Assembly (NCBI RefSeq): GCF_030530745.1
Contig: NZ_JAUMUI010000001.1
Location: forward strand, 44,961 to 108,960
Length of the DNA stretch: 64,000 nt
From: Neisseria sp.
Lineage (GTDB): Bacteria; Pseudomonadota; Gammaproteobacteria; Burkholderiales; Neisseriaceae
Reading direction: 5' to 3'
The stretch's first letter is position 1. Each line of letters opens with the position of its first letter. Both the position numbers and the translations under genes were made by a program. Below are positions 1 through 7,311 of the stretch, piece after piece. Below the pieces are notes generated by a model, which did no database searches, was not told where the DNA came from, and was given only the letters and a program-made list of their open reading frames with translations.

Positions 1-876
1 GAGTGAGGGCTGCTCTTCGAGGCCGTCTGAAAAAACGCCGAAGCGTTCTGCGGCCTCGTTGAGGCTGCCCAAACTGTCGAAACACGGTACGCAATAGAGG
101 CCGCCCCAAATGCCTTCGGACGGCCGCTTTTCAAGCCAAACCGCGCCGTCGGGGCGGTGCAGCACCAGCCAGAACAGCGGCAGCGTCCGCACGGCCGGCG
201 CGGCTTTTTTGCGCGGCAGCTCGGCCGTGCAGTTTTGCGCCCGGGCTTGGCAGATGCCGCTCATCGGGCAGGCACCGCACAAGGGTTTGCCGCGCTTGCA
301 GACGGTGGCGCCCAAATCCATCAGCCCCTGCGTATAGGCGGGCATATCGCCGCCGTTTTCGGGCAGCAGCGATTCGGCCAGCGCCCACAGTTGTTTTTCG
401 AATTTTTTGTCGGCGGCGTCTCCGTCGAGCGCAAACACGCGGCAGAGCACCCGTTTGACGTTGCCGTCTAAAATGGCCTCACGTTTGTGGAAGGCGAAAG
501 CGGCAATGGCCGCGGCCGTGCTTCTGCCCACGCCGCAGAGCTTTTCCAGCCCTTCGCGTTCTTGCGGAAACGTTCCGCCGAAGGTTTCCATCACCTGCCG
601 CGCGGCTTTGTGCAGGTTGCGGGCGCGGCTGTAATAGCCCAAGCCGGCCCACAGGCCCAGCACTTCGTCCTGTTCTGCCGCCGCCAGATCGGCCACGCCG
701 GGAAAGCGGGCGGTAAAGCGCGGATAGTAGTCCAATACGGTGGCCACTTGGGTTTGCTGCAACATGATTTCCGACAGCCATACGTTATAGGGGTTGCGCA
801 CCTGCCACGGCAGGTGGCGGCGGCCGTGCTGTTTCTGCCAGCGTATCAGGCGGGTTGCGAAAGAAAGGTCGGTCAT
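1..876 (-). CDS. mutY: A/G-specific adenine DNA glycosylase MutY (C-terminus beyond window)
   Basis: Removes adenine mispaired with 8-oxoguanine or G in base-excision repair. The frame is open from ATG at 876 to the window edge, giving 292 residues with no stop. Residues 35-44 hold SEIMLQQTQV with catalytic Glu36, and an LDGNVKRVL segment carries the conserved Asp. The iron-sulfur loop C-x6-C-x2-C-x5-C is complete (Cys193, 200, 203, 209). The Nudix-like C-terminal domain has begun (LEKRPSEGIWGG, then VPCF) when the window ends. An intragenic uptake sequence lies near 19-30. The gene is transcribed away from uraA. The family call is certain; only the 3' end is missing. Confidence 0.96.
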   Translation of the reverse strand, partial: MTDLSFATRLIRWQKQHGRRHLPWQVRNPYNVWLSEIMLQQTQVATVLDYYPRFTARFPGVADLAAAEQDEVLGLWAGLGYYSRARNLHKAARQVMETFGGTFPQEREGLEKLCGVGRSTAAAIAAFAFHKREAILDGNVKRVLCRVFALDGDAADKKFEKQLWALAESLLPENGGDMPAYTQGLMDLGATVCKRGKPLCGACPMSGICQARAQNCTAELPRKKAAPAVRTLPLFWLVLHRPDGAVWLEKRPSEGIWGGLYCVPCFDSLGSLNEAAERFGVFSDGLEEQPSL

Positions 877-956
877 GGCGGGCAGTTGGCGGGGAAGAAA
901 AGGCGTATTGTAAACGGAATGTGGCTTTTTGAATCTTTGCGGTTTTGCAAAAATGG

Positions 957-990
957 CAGGCCGTCTGAAAGAACATTTTCAGACGGCCTG
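957..990 (-). terminator. DUS inverted pair, probable terminator of uraA
   Basis: Two uptake sequences face each other as perfect 14-base arms around a 6-base loop, 67 bases past the uraA stop. Such pairs commonly act as intrinsic terminators in Neisseria. The mutY start lies on the other side, so only uraA would use it. Confidence 0.75.
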
Positions 991-1056
991 CAAAATGCAC
1001 CGGTTGCCGCAACGCGGCCGACTGCACGCCCAAGCCTCAAGGGCGGACTCAAGCGG

Positions 1057-2292
1057 TCAGATTTCGCGGCCCGGCAAGGTTTCGGCCGGCTTTTCGTCGG
1101 GCAGTATCCAGTTCAGGATAACCGCCAGCACCGCGCACAAACCCACGCCGGCAAAGCTGACGCTGCCCAGTTTGATAATCATGCCGCCCACGCCGGTGGT
1201 GAGCACCGAGCTGACGATAACGAGGTTTTTCGGCTGCATCAAATCCACTTTGGCATCAATCAGCGTTTTCAGGCCGAGCGAGGCGATGGTGCCGAACAGC
1301 AGAATCATAATCCCGCCCATCACCGGCAGCGGAATCGAAGCCAGAAAAGCGTTGAACTTGCCGAAAAATGCCATGCAGATGGCGAATACGGCCGCCCAGG
1401 TCATGATTTTCGGATTGCCGTTTTTGGTGATCATCACCGCGCCGGTTACTTCTCCGTAGGTGGTTACGGGCGGGCCGCCGATCAAGCCCGCCACGCACAC
1501 GCCCAAACCGTCGCCCGCCAGCGTTTTGTCGAGGCCGGGGTCTTTGGCGTAATCTTTGCCGGTTACTTTGCCGACGGCCATCACGCCGCCGATATGCTCG
1601 ATGGCGGGGGCGATGGCAACCGGCAGCATAAACAGCGCGGCCTGCCAGTTGATTTGCGGCGTTTCAAAATGCGGCACGGCAAACCACGGCGCGGCGGCAA
1701 TCGGCGCCGTGTCCACCAAGCCCATTAACAACGCGGCAATATAGCCCGCGCCCACGCCGATTAAAATGGGAACGAGCTTCATCATTCTGCTGCCGAACAC
1801 CGCCACCACCACGGTAACGGCGAAAGTGAAACCCGAAAGCAGCAGCGATTGTGCATAATCCACCGCCTGACTGCCGCCGGCCTGCCCCATCGCCATCTGG
1901 CTGGCCACCACCGCCACCGACAAACCGATCACCATAATCACCGGCCCGATAACCACCGGCGGCAGCAGGCGGTTGACGGCGGCCAGCCCGCGCCATTTAA
2001 TCAGCGCGGCAAACACAAAATACATAAAGCCCGCCGCAAACAGGCCGAACATGGTGGAAGGCAGCCCCCATTCGCCGACAGCGTAAATAATCGGCGCGAT
2101 AAAGGCGAACGACGAGCCTAAAAAAACCGGCACTTTCTGCTTGGTAACCAATTGGAAAAGCAGCGTGCCGATACCCGCGCCCAAGAGCGCCATCGCAGGG
2201 TTCAGGCCGGTTAAGAGCGGCACCAGCACCATCGCGCCGAACGCCACAAACAGAATCTGTGCGCCCGCAACGGCTAATTTGAGTTGTTGCAT
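1057..2292 (-). CDS. uraA: Uracil permease, NCS2 nucleobase transporter family
   Basis: Inner-membrane uracil uptake driven by protons. The 411-residue protein has about 12-14 hydrophobic segments, the FLGSSFAFIAP loop, and the NCS2 stretch AIEHIGGVMAVGKVTGKDY with a conserved Glu, followed by GLGVCVAGLIGGPPVTTYGE. A frame extension begins at TTG 2322, but ATG 2292 has a GGAAC purine stretch at good spacing and starts the MQQLKLAVAGAQ core, so I chose it. The gene stands alone, with its own terminator and a TATAAT upstream. Another NCS2 substrate such as xanthine is less likely because the match to UraA is close. Confidence 0.93.
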   Translation of the reverse strand: MQQLKLAVAGAQILFVAFGAMVLVPLLTGLNPAMALLGAGIGTLLFQLVTKQKVPVFLGSSFAFIAPIIYAVGEWGLPSTMFGLFAAGFMYFVFAALIKWRGLAAVNRLLPPVVIGPVIMVIGLSVAVVASQMAMGQAGGSQAVDYAQSLLLSGFTFAVTVVVAVFGSRMMKLVPILIGVGAGYIAALLMGLVDTAPIAAAPWFAVPHFETPQINWQAALFMLPVAIAPAIEHIGGVMAVGKVTGKDYAKDPGLDKTLAGDGLGVCVAGLIGGPPVTTYGEVTGAVMITKNGNPKIMTWAAVFAICMAFFGKFNAFLASIPLPVMGGIMILLFGTIASLGLKTLIDAKVDLMQPKNLVIVSSVLTTGVGGMIIKLGSVSFAGVGLCAVLAVILNWILPDEKPAETLPGREI

Positions 2293-2331
2293 GTTAAGTT
2301 CCGTTATCCGGGTTGAAGTCAAACGGACGGA

Positions 2332-2337
2332 TTATAA
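2332..2337 (-). promoter_or_regulatory. Candidate -10 box of uraA
   Basis: A perfect TATAAT on the minus strand, 40 bases before the chosen uraA ATG. No good -35 hexamer sits at the usual spacing, so the assignment is tentative. Confidence 0.4.
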
Positions 2338-2417
2338 CGCTGCGAAAGTGTTTTGTGTGCGCTGCCGCACATGCTTTTCAGACTGCTGTAAACAACGCCG
2401 GCACGGCAACAAAAGGG

Positions 2418-2446
2418 TTACAGGCCCATATTCAGTCTTATATAAT
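2418..2446 (+). promoter_or_regulatory. Candidate promoter for cmk, separated from it by a MITE
   Basis: TTACAG (2418-2423), 17 bases, then TATAAT (2441-2446). It points towards cmk, but the 146-bp element at 2467-2612 and a DUS pair lie between it and the cmk start codon. Confidence 0.4.
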
Positions 2447-2466
2447 TCTGCTTTCGTTTTATAGAT

Positions 2467-2612
2467 TGAGACCTCTGCAAAACAGCCAGATGTGGATGCA
2501 GTTCAAGGCGCAGTAGCGCAGCGAGTGCAGACATAACATGGAGTTAGGCAAGCGAGCGAGCAACGCTGCAACGCAGAAATGCGCCGCAGATGGCTGTTTT
2601 GCAAAGGTCTCA
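2467..2612. mobile_element. MITE-like element, 146 bp, 21-bp terminal inverted repeats
   Basis: The ends TGAGACCTCTGCAAAACAGC and its complement form 21-bp inverted repeats with one mismatch. The interior is GC-rich with no coding potential. The GAGACCTTTGCAAAA motif recurs at other repeat edges in this window (about 5755, 18957, 47567, 51065), and from memory resembles ends of Neisseria IS5-type elements such as IS1106. It is probably a non-autonomous relic mobilised by such a transposase. Confidence 0.65.
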
Positions 2613-2617
2613 GATTA

Positions 2618-2669
2618 TTTCAGACGGCCTGAGCAAACAGTTCGGCCAAACCCGAAAGGCCGTCTGAAA
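2618..2669. repeat. Inverted DUS pair in the cmk leader
   Basis: Arms at 2618-2630 and 2657-2669 are facing uptake sequences separated by 26 bases. The large loop and lack of a U-run make termination weak, and the pair lies upstream of cmk rather than after a gene. Confidence 0.5.
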
Positions 2670-2704
2670 AACACCGCTGCAGCGGGTTCAAAGAGAATAC
2701 CGAT

Positions 2705-3364
2705 ATGAATTTAAACCGCAAAATCATCGCCATCGACGGCCCCGGCGCATCAGGAAAAGGCACCGTAGCCTCGCGCGTTGCCGCCGCGCTCGGCTTCAAT
2801 TATCTTGATTCGGGCGCGCTTTACCGGCTGACCGCTCTTTACGCTCAGCAGCGTAACGCCGATTGGGGCGACGAAGCCGCTGTGGCCGCGTTGGCAGAGC
2901 AACTGCCCGCCGGGTTCGACGGCGGCCGCATCCTGCTTGACGGCCGCGACGTTACCGACGCCATCCGCACCGAAGCCATCGGCATGGGCGCATCGGCGGT
3001 GGCGCAACTGCCCAAAGTGCGCGAAGCATTGTTGCAGCGCCAGCGTGCCTTCCTCACCGAAAAAGGCTTGGTGGGCGACGGGCGCGATATGGGCTCGGTG
3101 ATTTTTCCCGATGCCGCGCTGAAAATCTTCCTCACCGCATCCGCCCGCACCCGCGCCGAACGCCGTGCCAAACAAATCGGCGTGCCCGCCGAAGGCGTGG
3201 CGTTCGAGCGCATTCTTGCCGACATTGAAGCGCGCGACGAAGCCGACAGCCGCCGCGCCGTTGCGCCGCTCAAACAGCAGCCCGACGCCCTGCTGCTTGA
3301 CACCACTCACTTAACCATCGAAGAATCGGTAAAAAAAGTGCTTGATTGGTATGCAGAAATCTAG
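2705..3364 (+). CDS. cmk: Cytidylate kinase
   Basis: Phosphorylates CMP and dCMP with ATP in pyrimidine nucleotide recycling. The 219-residue protein has the usual length of the bacterial family. The P-loop GPGASGKGT occupies residues 12-20, followed by YLDSGALYRLTA, a DVTDAIRTE segment, GRDMGSVIFPDA, and the LID region with RAERRAKQ. A GAGAATACC stretch before ATG 2705 can serve as the ribosome site. It is followed by rpsA and ihfB, the order seen in many proteobacteria. The sequence leaves little doubt. Confidence 0.97.
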   Translation: MNLNRKIIAIDGPGASGKGTVASRVAAALGFNYLDSGALYRLTALYAQQRNADWGDEAAVAALAEQLPAGFDGGRILLDGRDVTDAIRTEAIGMGASAVAQLPKVREALLQRQRAFLTEKGLVGDGRDMGSVIFPDAALKIFLTASARTRAERRAKQIGVPAEGVAFERILADIEARDEADSRRAVAPLKQQPDALLLDTTHLTIEESVKKVLDWYAEI

Positions 3365-3372
3365 GCTTGCTG

Positions 3373-3378
3373 TATAAT
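3373..3378 (+). promoter_or_regulatory. Candidate -10 box of rpsA
   Basis: A perfect TATAAT just after the cmk stop codon and 144 bases before the rpsA start. It would give a long rpsA leader containing the DUS hairpin at 3390-3429. The -35 region is poor. Confidence 0.45.
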
Positions 3379-3389
3379 CGCGCCAGCTT

Positions 3390-3429
3390 TTTTCAGACGG
3401 CCCCGAATCTTGAAAGGCCGTCTGAAAAC
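3390..3429. terminator. DUS hairpin between cmk and rpsA
   Basis: Facing uptake sequences form 13-base arms around a 14-base loop. The hairpin may end cmk transcription, but it also lies in the presumed rpsA leader if the TATAAT at 3373 is used. Confidence 0.5.
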
Positions 3430-3521
3430 CGTTTGCAGCAAACGTCTGCCGCGCCAAGGGCGGCAAGCGTTTTTCACAACCCACCCCGCACCCCTTGGCG
3501 GTGTATTGAAAAGAGTTATTT

Positions 3522-5207
3522 ATGACTATGGAAAATTTTGCCCAGCTTTTGGAAGAAAGCTTTACCCTTCAAGAGATGAACCCCGGTGAAGTGATTACCG
3601 CCGAAGTCGTAGGCATCGACCAAAACTTCGTTACCGTAAACGCCGGTTTGAAATCCGAATCTCTGATCGACGTGGCTGAATTCAAAAACGCCCAGGGCGA
3701 GATTGAAGTTAAAGTAGGCGATTTCGTTACCGTAACCATCGAATCCGTTGAAAACGGTTTCGGCGAAACCAAACTGTCTCGCGAAAAAGCCAAACGCGCC
3801 GCCGACTGGATCGCCTTGGAAGAAGCTATGGAAAACGGCGACATCCTTTCAGGCGTAATCAACGGCAAAGTCAAAGGCGGCCTGACCGTGATGATCAACA
3901 GCATCCGCGCCTTCCTGCCCGGCTCGCTGGTTGACGTGCGCCCCGTAAAAGACACCTCTCACTTTGAAGGCAAAGAAGTCGAATTCAAAGTGATCAAACT
4001 CGACAAAAAACGCAACAACGTTGTGGTATCCCGCCGTGCCGTTCTGGAAGTAACTTTGGGCGAAGAGCGCAAAGCCCTGCTGGAAAACCTGCAGGAAGGT
4101 TCGGTTGTTAAAGGTATCGTTAAAAACATCACCGACTACGGTGCATTCGTCGACTTGGGCGGCATCGACGGCCTGCTGCACATCACCGATCTGGCATGGC
4201 GCCGTGTGAAACACCCGGGCGAAGTGCTGGAAGTGGGTCAGGAAGTAGAAGCCAAAGTACTGAAGTTCGACCAAGACAAACAACGCGTTTCCCTAGGTAT
4301 GAAACAGTTGGGCGAAGACCCCTGGAACGGCCTGACCCGCCGCTATCCGCAAGGCACCCGCCTGTTCGGCAAAGTATCCAACCTCACCGACTACGGCGCG
4401 TTCGTTGAAATCGAACAAGGCATCGAAGGTTTGGTACACGTTTCCGAAATGGACTGGACCAACAAAAACGTCCACCCGAGCAAAGTCGTGCAACTGGGCG
4501 ACGAAGTTGAAGTGATGATTCTCGAAATCGACGAAGACCGCCGCCGCATCAGCTTGGGCATGAAACAGTGCCAGGCCAATCCGTGGGAAGAATTTGCCGC
4601 CAACCACAATAAGGGCGACAAAATTTCCGGCGCAGTCAAATCCATCACCGATTTCGGCGTATTCGTCGGCCTGCCCGGCGGTATCGACGGCTTGGTCCAC
4701 CTTTCCGACCTGTCTTGGACCGAAGCCGGCGAAGAAGCCGTGCGCAAATACAAAAAAGGCGAAGAAGTTCAAGCCGTTGTATTGGCCATCGATGTAGAAA
4801 AAGAACGCATCTCTTTGGGCATCAAACAACTGGAAGGCGACCCCTTCGGCAACTTCATCAGTGTGAACGACAAAGGTTCGCTGGTTAAAGGCACGGCCAA
4901 ATCCGTAGACGCCAAAGGTGCCGTAGTTGCCCTGTCCGACGAAGTAGAAGCCTACCTGCCCGCCTCCGAATGGTCGAGCGAGCGCGTTGAAGACCTGCGC
5001 AACGTATTGAAAGAAGGCGACGAAGTAGAAGCCGTTGTTGCCACCGTCGACCGCAAAAACCGCAACATCAAACTGTCGGTAAAAGCGAAAGACGCCAAAG
5101 ACAACCGCGACGCCCTGAATTCGGTTAACGCCGCAGCAACCGCCAGCGCCGGCACCACCAGCTTGGGCGATTTGCTGAAAGCCAAACTTTCAGGCGACCA
5201 AGGGTAA
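3522..5207 (+). CDS. rpsA: 30S ribosomal protein S1
   Basis: RNA-binding protein that brings mRNA to the 30S subunit for initiation. The 561 residues, starting [13 protein letters not shown], match the size of proteobacterial S1. Six OB-fold S1 repeats run in tandem; repeats 3-6 show the clearest signature ([58 protein letters not shown]). GAG precedes the ATG by 6 bases; Met3 is an alternative start. Codon use is strongly biased, as expected for a highly expressed gene. ihfB follows after 11 bases and is probably cotranscribed. Confidence 0.98.
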   Translation: MTMENFAQLLEESFTLQEMNPGEVITAEVVGIDQNFVTVNAGLKSESLIDVAEFKNAQGEIEVKVGDFVTVTIESVENGFGETKLSREKAKRAADWIALEEAMENGDILSGVINGKVKGGLTVMINSIRAFLPGSLVDVRPVKDTSHFEGKEVEFKVIKLDKKRNNVVVSRRAVLEVTLGEERKALLENLQEGSVVKGIVKNITDYGAFVDLGGIDGLLHITDLAWRRVKHPGEVLEVGQEVEAKVLKFDQDKQRVSLGMKQLGEDPWNGLTRRYPQGTRLFGKVSNLTDYGAFVEIEQGIEGLVHVSEMDWTNKNVHPSKVVQLGDEVEVMILEIDEDRRRISLGMKQCQANPWEEFAANHNKGDKISGAVKSITDFGVFVGLPGGIDGLVHLSDLSWTEAGEEAVRKYKKGEEVQAVVLAIDVEKERISLGIKQLEGDPFGNFISVNDKGSLVKGTAKSVDAKGAVVALSDEVEAYLPASEWSSERVEDLRNVLKEGDEVEAVVATVDRKNRNIKLSVKAKDAKDNRDALNSVNAAATASAGTTSLGDLLKAKLSGDQG

Positions 5208-5218
5208 CGGGTGCAGAC

Positions 5219-5530
5219 ATGACCAAGTCTGAATTAATGGTTCGTTTGGCAGAAGTGTTTGCCGAAAAAAACGGCACTCAGCTGATGGCTAAAGATGTCG
5301 AATACAGCGTAAAGATTTTAATCGATACCATGACCCGCTCGCTGGCCAAAGGCCAGAGGATTGAAATCCGCGGTTTCGGCAGTTTCGATTTAAACCGCCG
5401 TCCGGCCCGTGTCGGCCGCAACCCAAAAACCGGCGAACGTGTGGAAGTGCCCGAAAAGTATGTTCCCCACTTCAAACCGGGTAAAGAGTTGCGCGAACGC
5501 GTCGACCAAGCCCTGCTGAACACAAAATAA
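5219..5530 (+). CDS. ihfB: Integration host factor subunit beta
   Basis: DNA-bending nucleoid protein that works as a dimer with IhfA. The 103 residues show MTKSEL at the N-terminus, the [10 protein letters not shown] core, and the arm sequence [12 protein letters not shown] followed by [16 protein letters not shown], diagnostic of IHF beta rather than HU. It sits directly behind rpsA, as in many proteobacteria, and is followed by a strong intrinsic terminator. IHF is also known to bind the long form of Correia elements, several of which occur in this window. Confidence 0.96.
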   Translation: MTKSELMVRLAEVFAEKNGTQLMAKDVEYSVKILIDTMTRSLAKGQRIEIRGFGSFDLNRRPARVGRNPKTGERVEVPEKYVPHFKPGKELRERVDQALLNTK

Positions 5531-5546
5531 TAAAACCGAAGAAGCA

Positions 5547-5573
5547 AACGCCGCAGAAATGCGGCGTTTTTTT
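5547..5573 (+). terminator. Intrinsic terminator of cmk-rpsA-ihfB
   Basis: AACGCCGC and GCGGCGTT arms around a 6-base loop, followed by seven T residues, 16 bases past the ihfB stop. This is one of the few terminators here not built from uptake sequences. Confidence 0.9.
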
Positions 5574-5584
5574 ATGCGGCAGAT

Positions 5585-5749
5585 TAGGGTCTGTTGACAC
5601 AACGCAACGGCGGTGTTTTTGGTCAAAAACCCCCGTCTGCGGCGTTAAAAATGCTCGCAAGGTGTCCAACCTTGCTGCGCTTTTTGCCTTGCATACGCGG
5701 ATTTTTGCCTCAAAAAACCGCTTCGCCGGTTAAATGTCGACAGACCCTA
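5585..5749. repeat. 165-bp inverted-repeat element, copy 1
   Basis: The ends TAGGGTCTGTTGACA and TGTCGACAGACCCTA form imperfect terminal inverted repeats. The interior contains ACGCAACGGCGG, then CCCCCGTCTGCGGC, a GCAAGGTGTCCAACCTTGC hairpin, and a TTGCCTCAAAAAACCGC stretch. A second copy lies inverted at 49957-50142 and half a copy lies at 51047-51107. There is no plausible ORF. I do not know an established name; the size and termini suggest a MITE. Confidence 0.7.
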
Positions 5750-5754
5750 GGGGC

Positions 5755-5918
5755 TGAGACCTTTGCAAAATTTTTTTCGATATCTTAAAACACTTGCATC
5801 ATGCCCGGGTTTGGCTCGGGCATCTTTTTGTTTTAGAAAAAAGAGAGATACCCGGGCCAAACCCGGGTATGACAAAATAAATTCGGGGCTAAAACGGCTT
5901 TTTTTCAAAGGCCTCGGG
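5755..5918. repeat. Composite repeat with two ATACCCGGG-type hairpins
   Basis: The unit opens with GAGACCTTTGCAAAA and closes with TTCAAAGGCCTC. Inside are two 23-bp near-palindromes, at 5801-5823 (ATGCCCGGG type) and 5848-5870 (ATACCCGGG type), separated by an A/T-rich spacer. The same layout recurs at 18957, 30331 and 39822. By structure it resembles the meningococcal dRS3 repeat (ATTCCC-N8-GGGAAT), with a different core. The short ORF here is translated repeat and not a gene. Confidence 0.7.
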
Positions 5919-5999
5919 CTTTTTCAAACACAAAAACCCCGAACCCGATCCTGACACCTTGCGTGCCTTTTCAAAACTTCCCGGTATTTTCAATATAAT

Positions 6000-6029
6000 A
6001 TGCCGTCTGAAAAATTTTTCAGACGGCAT
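6000..6029 (-). terminator. Perfect 30-bp palindrome of two AT-dialect uptake sequences
   Basis: ATGCCGTCTGAA runs directly into its own complement, with an A/T-rich centre, 25 bases past the rseA stop. It can end rseA transcription. Both arms carry the AT dialect, whereas nearly every other uptake sequence here begins AG. Confidence 0.75.
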
Positions 6030-6053
6030 ATACGGAGGCCTGTTCCAAACGGA

Positions 6054-6632
6054 TTATTTAGTTGCCGCGCTGGCCGCTTTGGCTTCGGGCAGTTTTTCCA
6101 CCCTCACGGCACTTTGCCTTTTAGCCGCGTCGGCGGCCTGCTCGGCGCGCGCCGCATTGGGCACCACCGTGCCCTGTGCTTCAGCATTGGCTACCGCATC
6201 GTTTTTGGCCGGCACAGCTTTACCGCCACCCACCGAAACGATTCCCGATCGGCCTGAGGGAGCTGCTTTTTCAGCTACTGCCGCCACACCGTTGTGGCTT
6301 TGCGGCCAAAACTGCCATACGCCTACCGCTACTGCCAACACGCTGGCCGCAACGGCAAAACCTTTAAAGGCATGGTTGGCGGCAGGGCGGAAGGAATGTT
6401 CCGTGCTGCCGAACGGTTTCGCGACAACCGTTTGTACGCCGGCTTTGGCGCCTTCTGCGTTTTCTTGGCGTGCGGCAGATTGCATCCGCTGCAGACAGTC
6501 CCGGATTAAATGATATTCATGCCACCTTTGCTGTGCTTCGCTGTCAGACAATAATTTATCCAATACTTCTTCCGACAAACTATCATCATCCATGGCGGCA
6601 GAGACAAATTCATAGTCTTTGTTTTGGTTCAT
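6054..6632 (-). CDS. rseA: RseA-type anti-sigma factor
   Basis: Membrane protein that holds sigma-E inactive until envelope stress triggers its proteolysis. It has 192 residues. Residues 1-50 match the RseA N-terminal domain: SAAMDDDSLSEEVLDKLL, then RWHEYHLIRDCLQ. One membrane segment follows (FAVAASVLAVAVGVWQFW), then an Ala/Val-rich, low-complexity periplasmic tail that ends without a recognisable RseB-binding domain. I chose ATG 6632 because AAAGGTGG lies 5 bases upstream; a GTG at 6641 is possible. It starts two bases after the rpoE stop, so the genes are translationally linked. No rseB or degP-type gene follows. Confidence 0.85.
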   Translation of the reverse strand: MNQNKDYEFVSAAMDDDSLSEEVLDKLLSDSEAQQRWHEYHLIRDCLQRMQSAARQENAEGAKAGVQTVVAKPFGSTEHSFRPAANHAFKGFAVAASVLAVAVGVWQFWPQSHNGVAAVAEKAAPSGRSGIVSVGGGKAVPAKNDAVANAEAQGTVVPNAARAEQAADAAKRQSAVRVEKLPEAKAASAATK

Positions 6633-6634
6633 TT

Positions 6635-7234
6635 TTACCACCTTTGGTCGTCAGACGTGTCCAACAGCGGCCTTAAATCTTTGGCGATTACCTCGCGTGC
6701 TCTAAAAATGCGCGAGCGTATGGTTCCGATGGGACAGTCCATAATCTGAGCAATTTCCTCGTAAGACAAACCTTCCATTTCCCGAAGGGAGATGGCTTTC
6801 CGTAAATCGTCGGGCAGTGTGGAGATTGCCGCCTCTACCGTTTCCAATATTTCCCGGTTCATCAACTCAGCCTCCGGCGTATGGTTGTCGGCGAGCTGGT
6901 CGGCCAAATCGAAAACATCCCCTTCATGGTTGGCAACATCGGCACTTACAAAAGACCGCCTGCCGGAAGTAATCAAGTAGTTTTTGGCGGTGTTGATGCC
7001 GATGCGGTAAAGCCACGTATAAAACGCGCTCTCGCCGCGAAAATTCGGCAATGCCCGATAGGCTTTTATCAAAGCTTCCTGCGTAACGTCGTTTAACTCG
7101 TGCTCGTCCTTGACAAAGCGGGACAACAAACGGGTAAGACGGTACTGGTATTTCGACATTAATAGTTCGAATGCTTTATGTTCGCCTTTTTGCGCCCGCT
7201 CTACCAATGCCTGATCGATTTTACGATCATTCAT
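6635..7234 (-). CDS. rpoE: RNA polymerase sigma factor RpoE (ECF, sigma-E/AlgU type)
   Basis: Directs RNA polymerase to envelope-stress promoters. The 199 residues contain region 2 (YRLTRLLSRFVKDEHELNDVTQEALIKAYR in part, FRGESAFYTWLYRIGINTAKNYL) and region 4 (LPDDLRKAISLREMEGLSYEEIA, MDCPIGTIRSRIFRAREVI). These match the classical RpoE/AlgU group and not the zinc-anti-sigma group. The longest frame begins with TTG at 7240, but ATG 7234 has AAGG at suitable spacing. The next gene is its RseA-type inhibitor. Autoregulation is usual for the family but was not read from a promoter here. Confidence 0.95.
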   Translation of the reverse strand: MNDRKIDQALVERAQKGEHKAFELLMSKYQYRLTRLLSRFVKDEHELNDVTQEALIKAYRALPNFRGESAFYTWLYRIGINTAKNYLITSGRRSFVSADVANHEGDVFDLADQLADNHTPEAELMNREILETVEAAISTLPDDLRKAISLREMEGLSYEEIAQIMDCPIGTIRSRIFRAREVIAKDLRPLLDTSDDQRW

Positions 7235-7311
7235 GCTCAAACCTTAAATGACCAGATTACAAATACAGAAAAGGTAAAGCGTGCACTTTATATGCTTCAG
7301 ACACTTTACCT

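Noticed and set aside
487-1728. A 413-residue plus-strand ORF across mutY and uraA.
   Set aside because: It is antisense to two well-supported genes, spans their intergenic terminator, is rich in His/Gln/Arg as expected of shadow frames, and has no known motif.
5763-5954. A small ORF with repeat-like peptide (LARASFCFRK, TRAKPGYD).
   Set aside because: It translates the hairpin repeat; similar peptides appear wherever the repeat is open and have no ribosome site.
5531-6053. tRNA or small RNA genes in the larger gaps (also 18775-19153, 49556-50186).
   Set aside because: No cloverleaf with T-loop GTTCGA and CCA end was seen; the hairpins belong to repeats and terminators.
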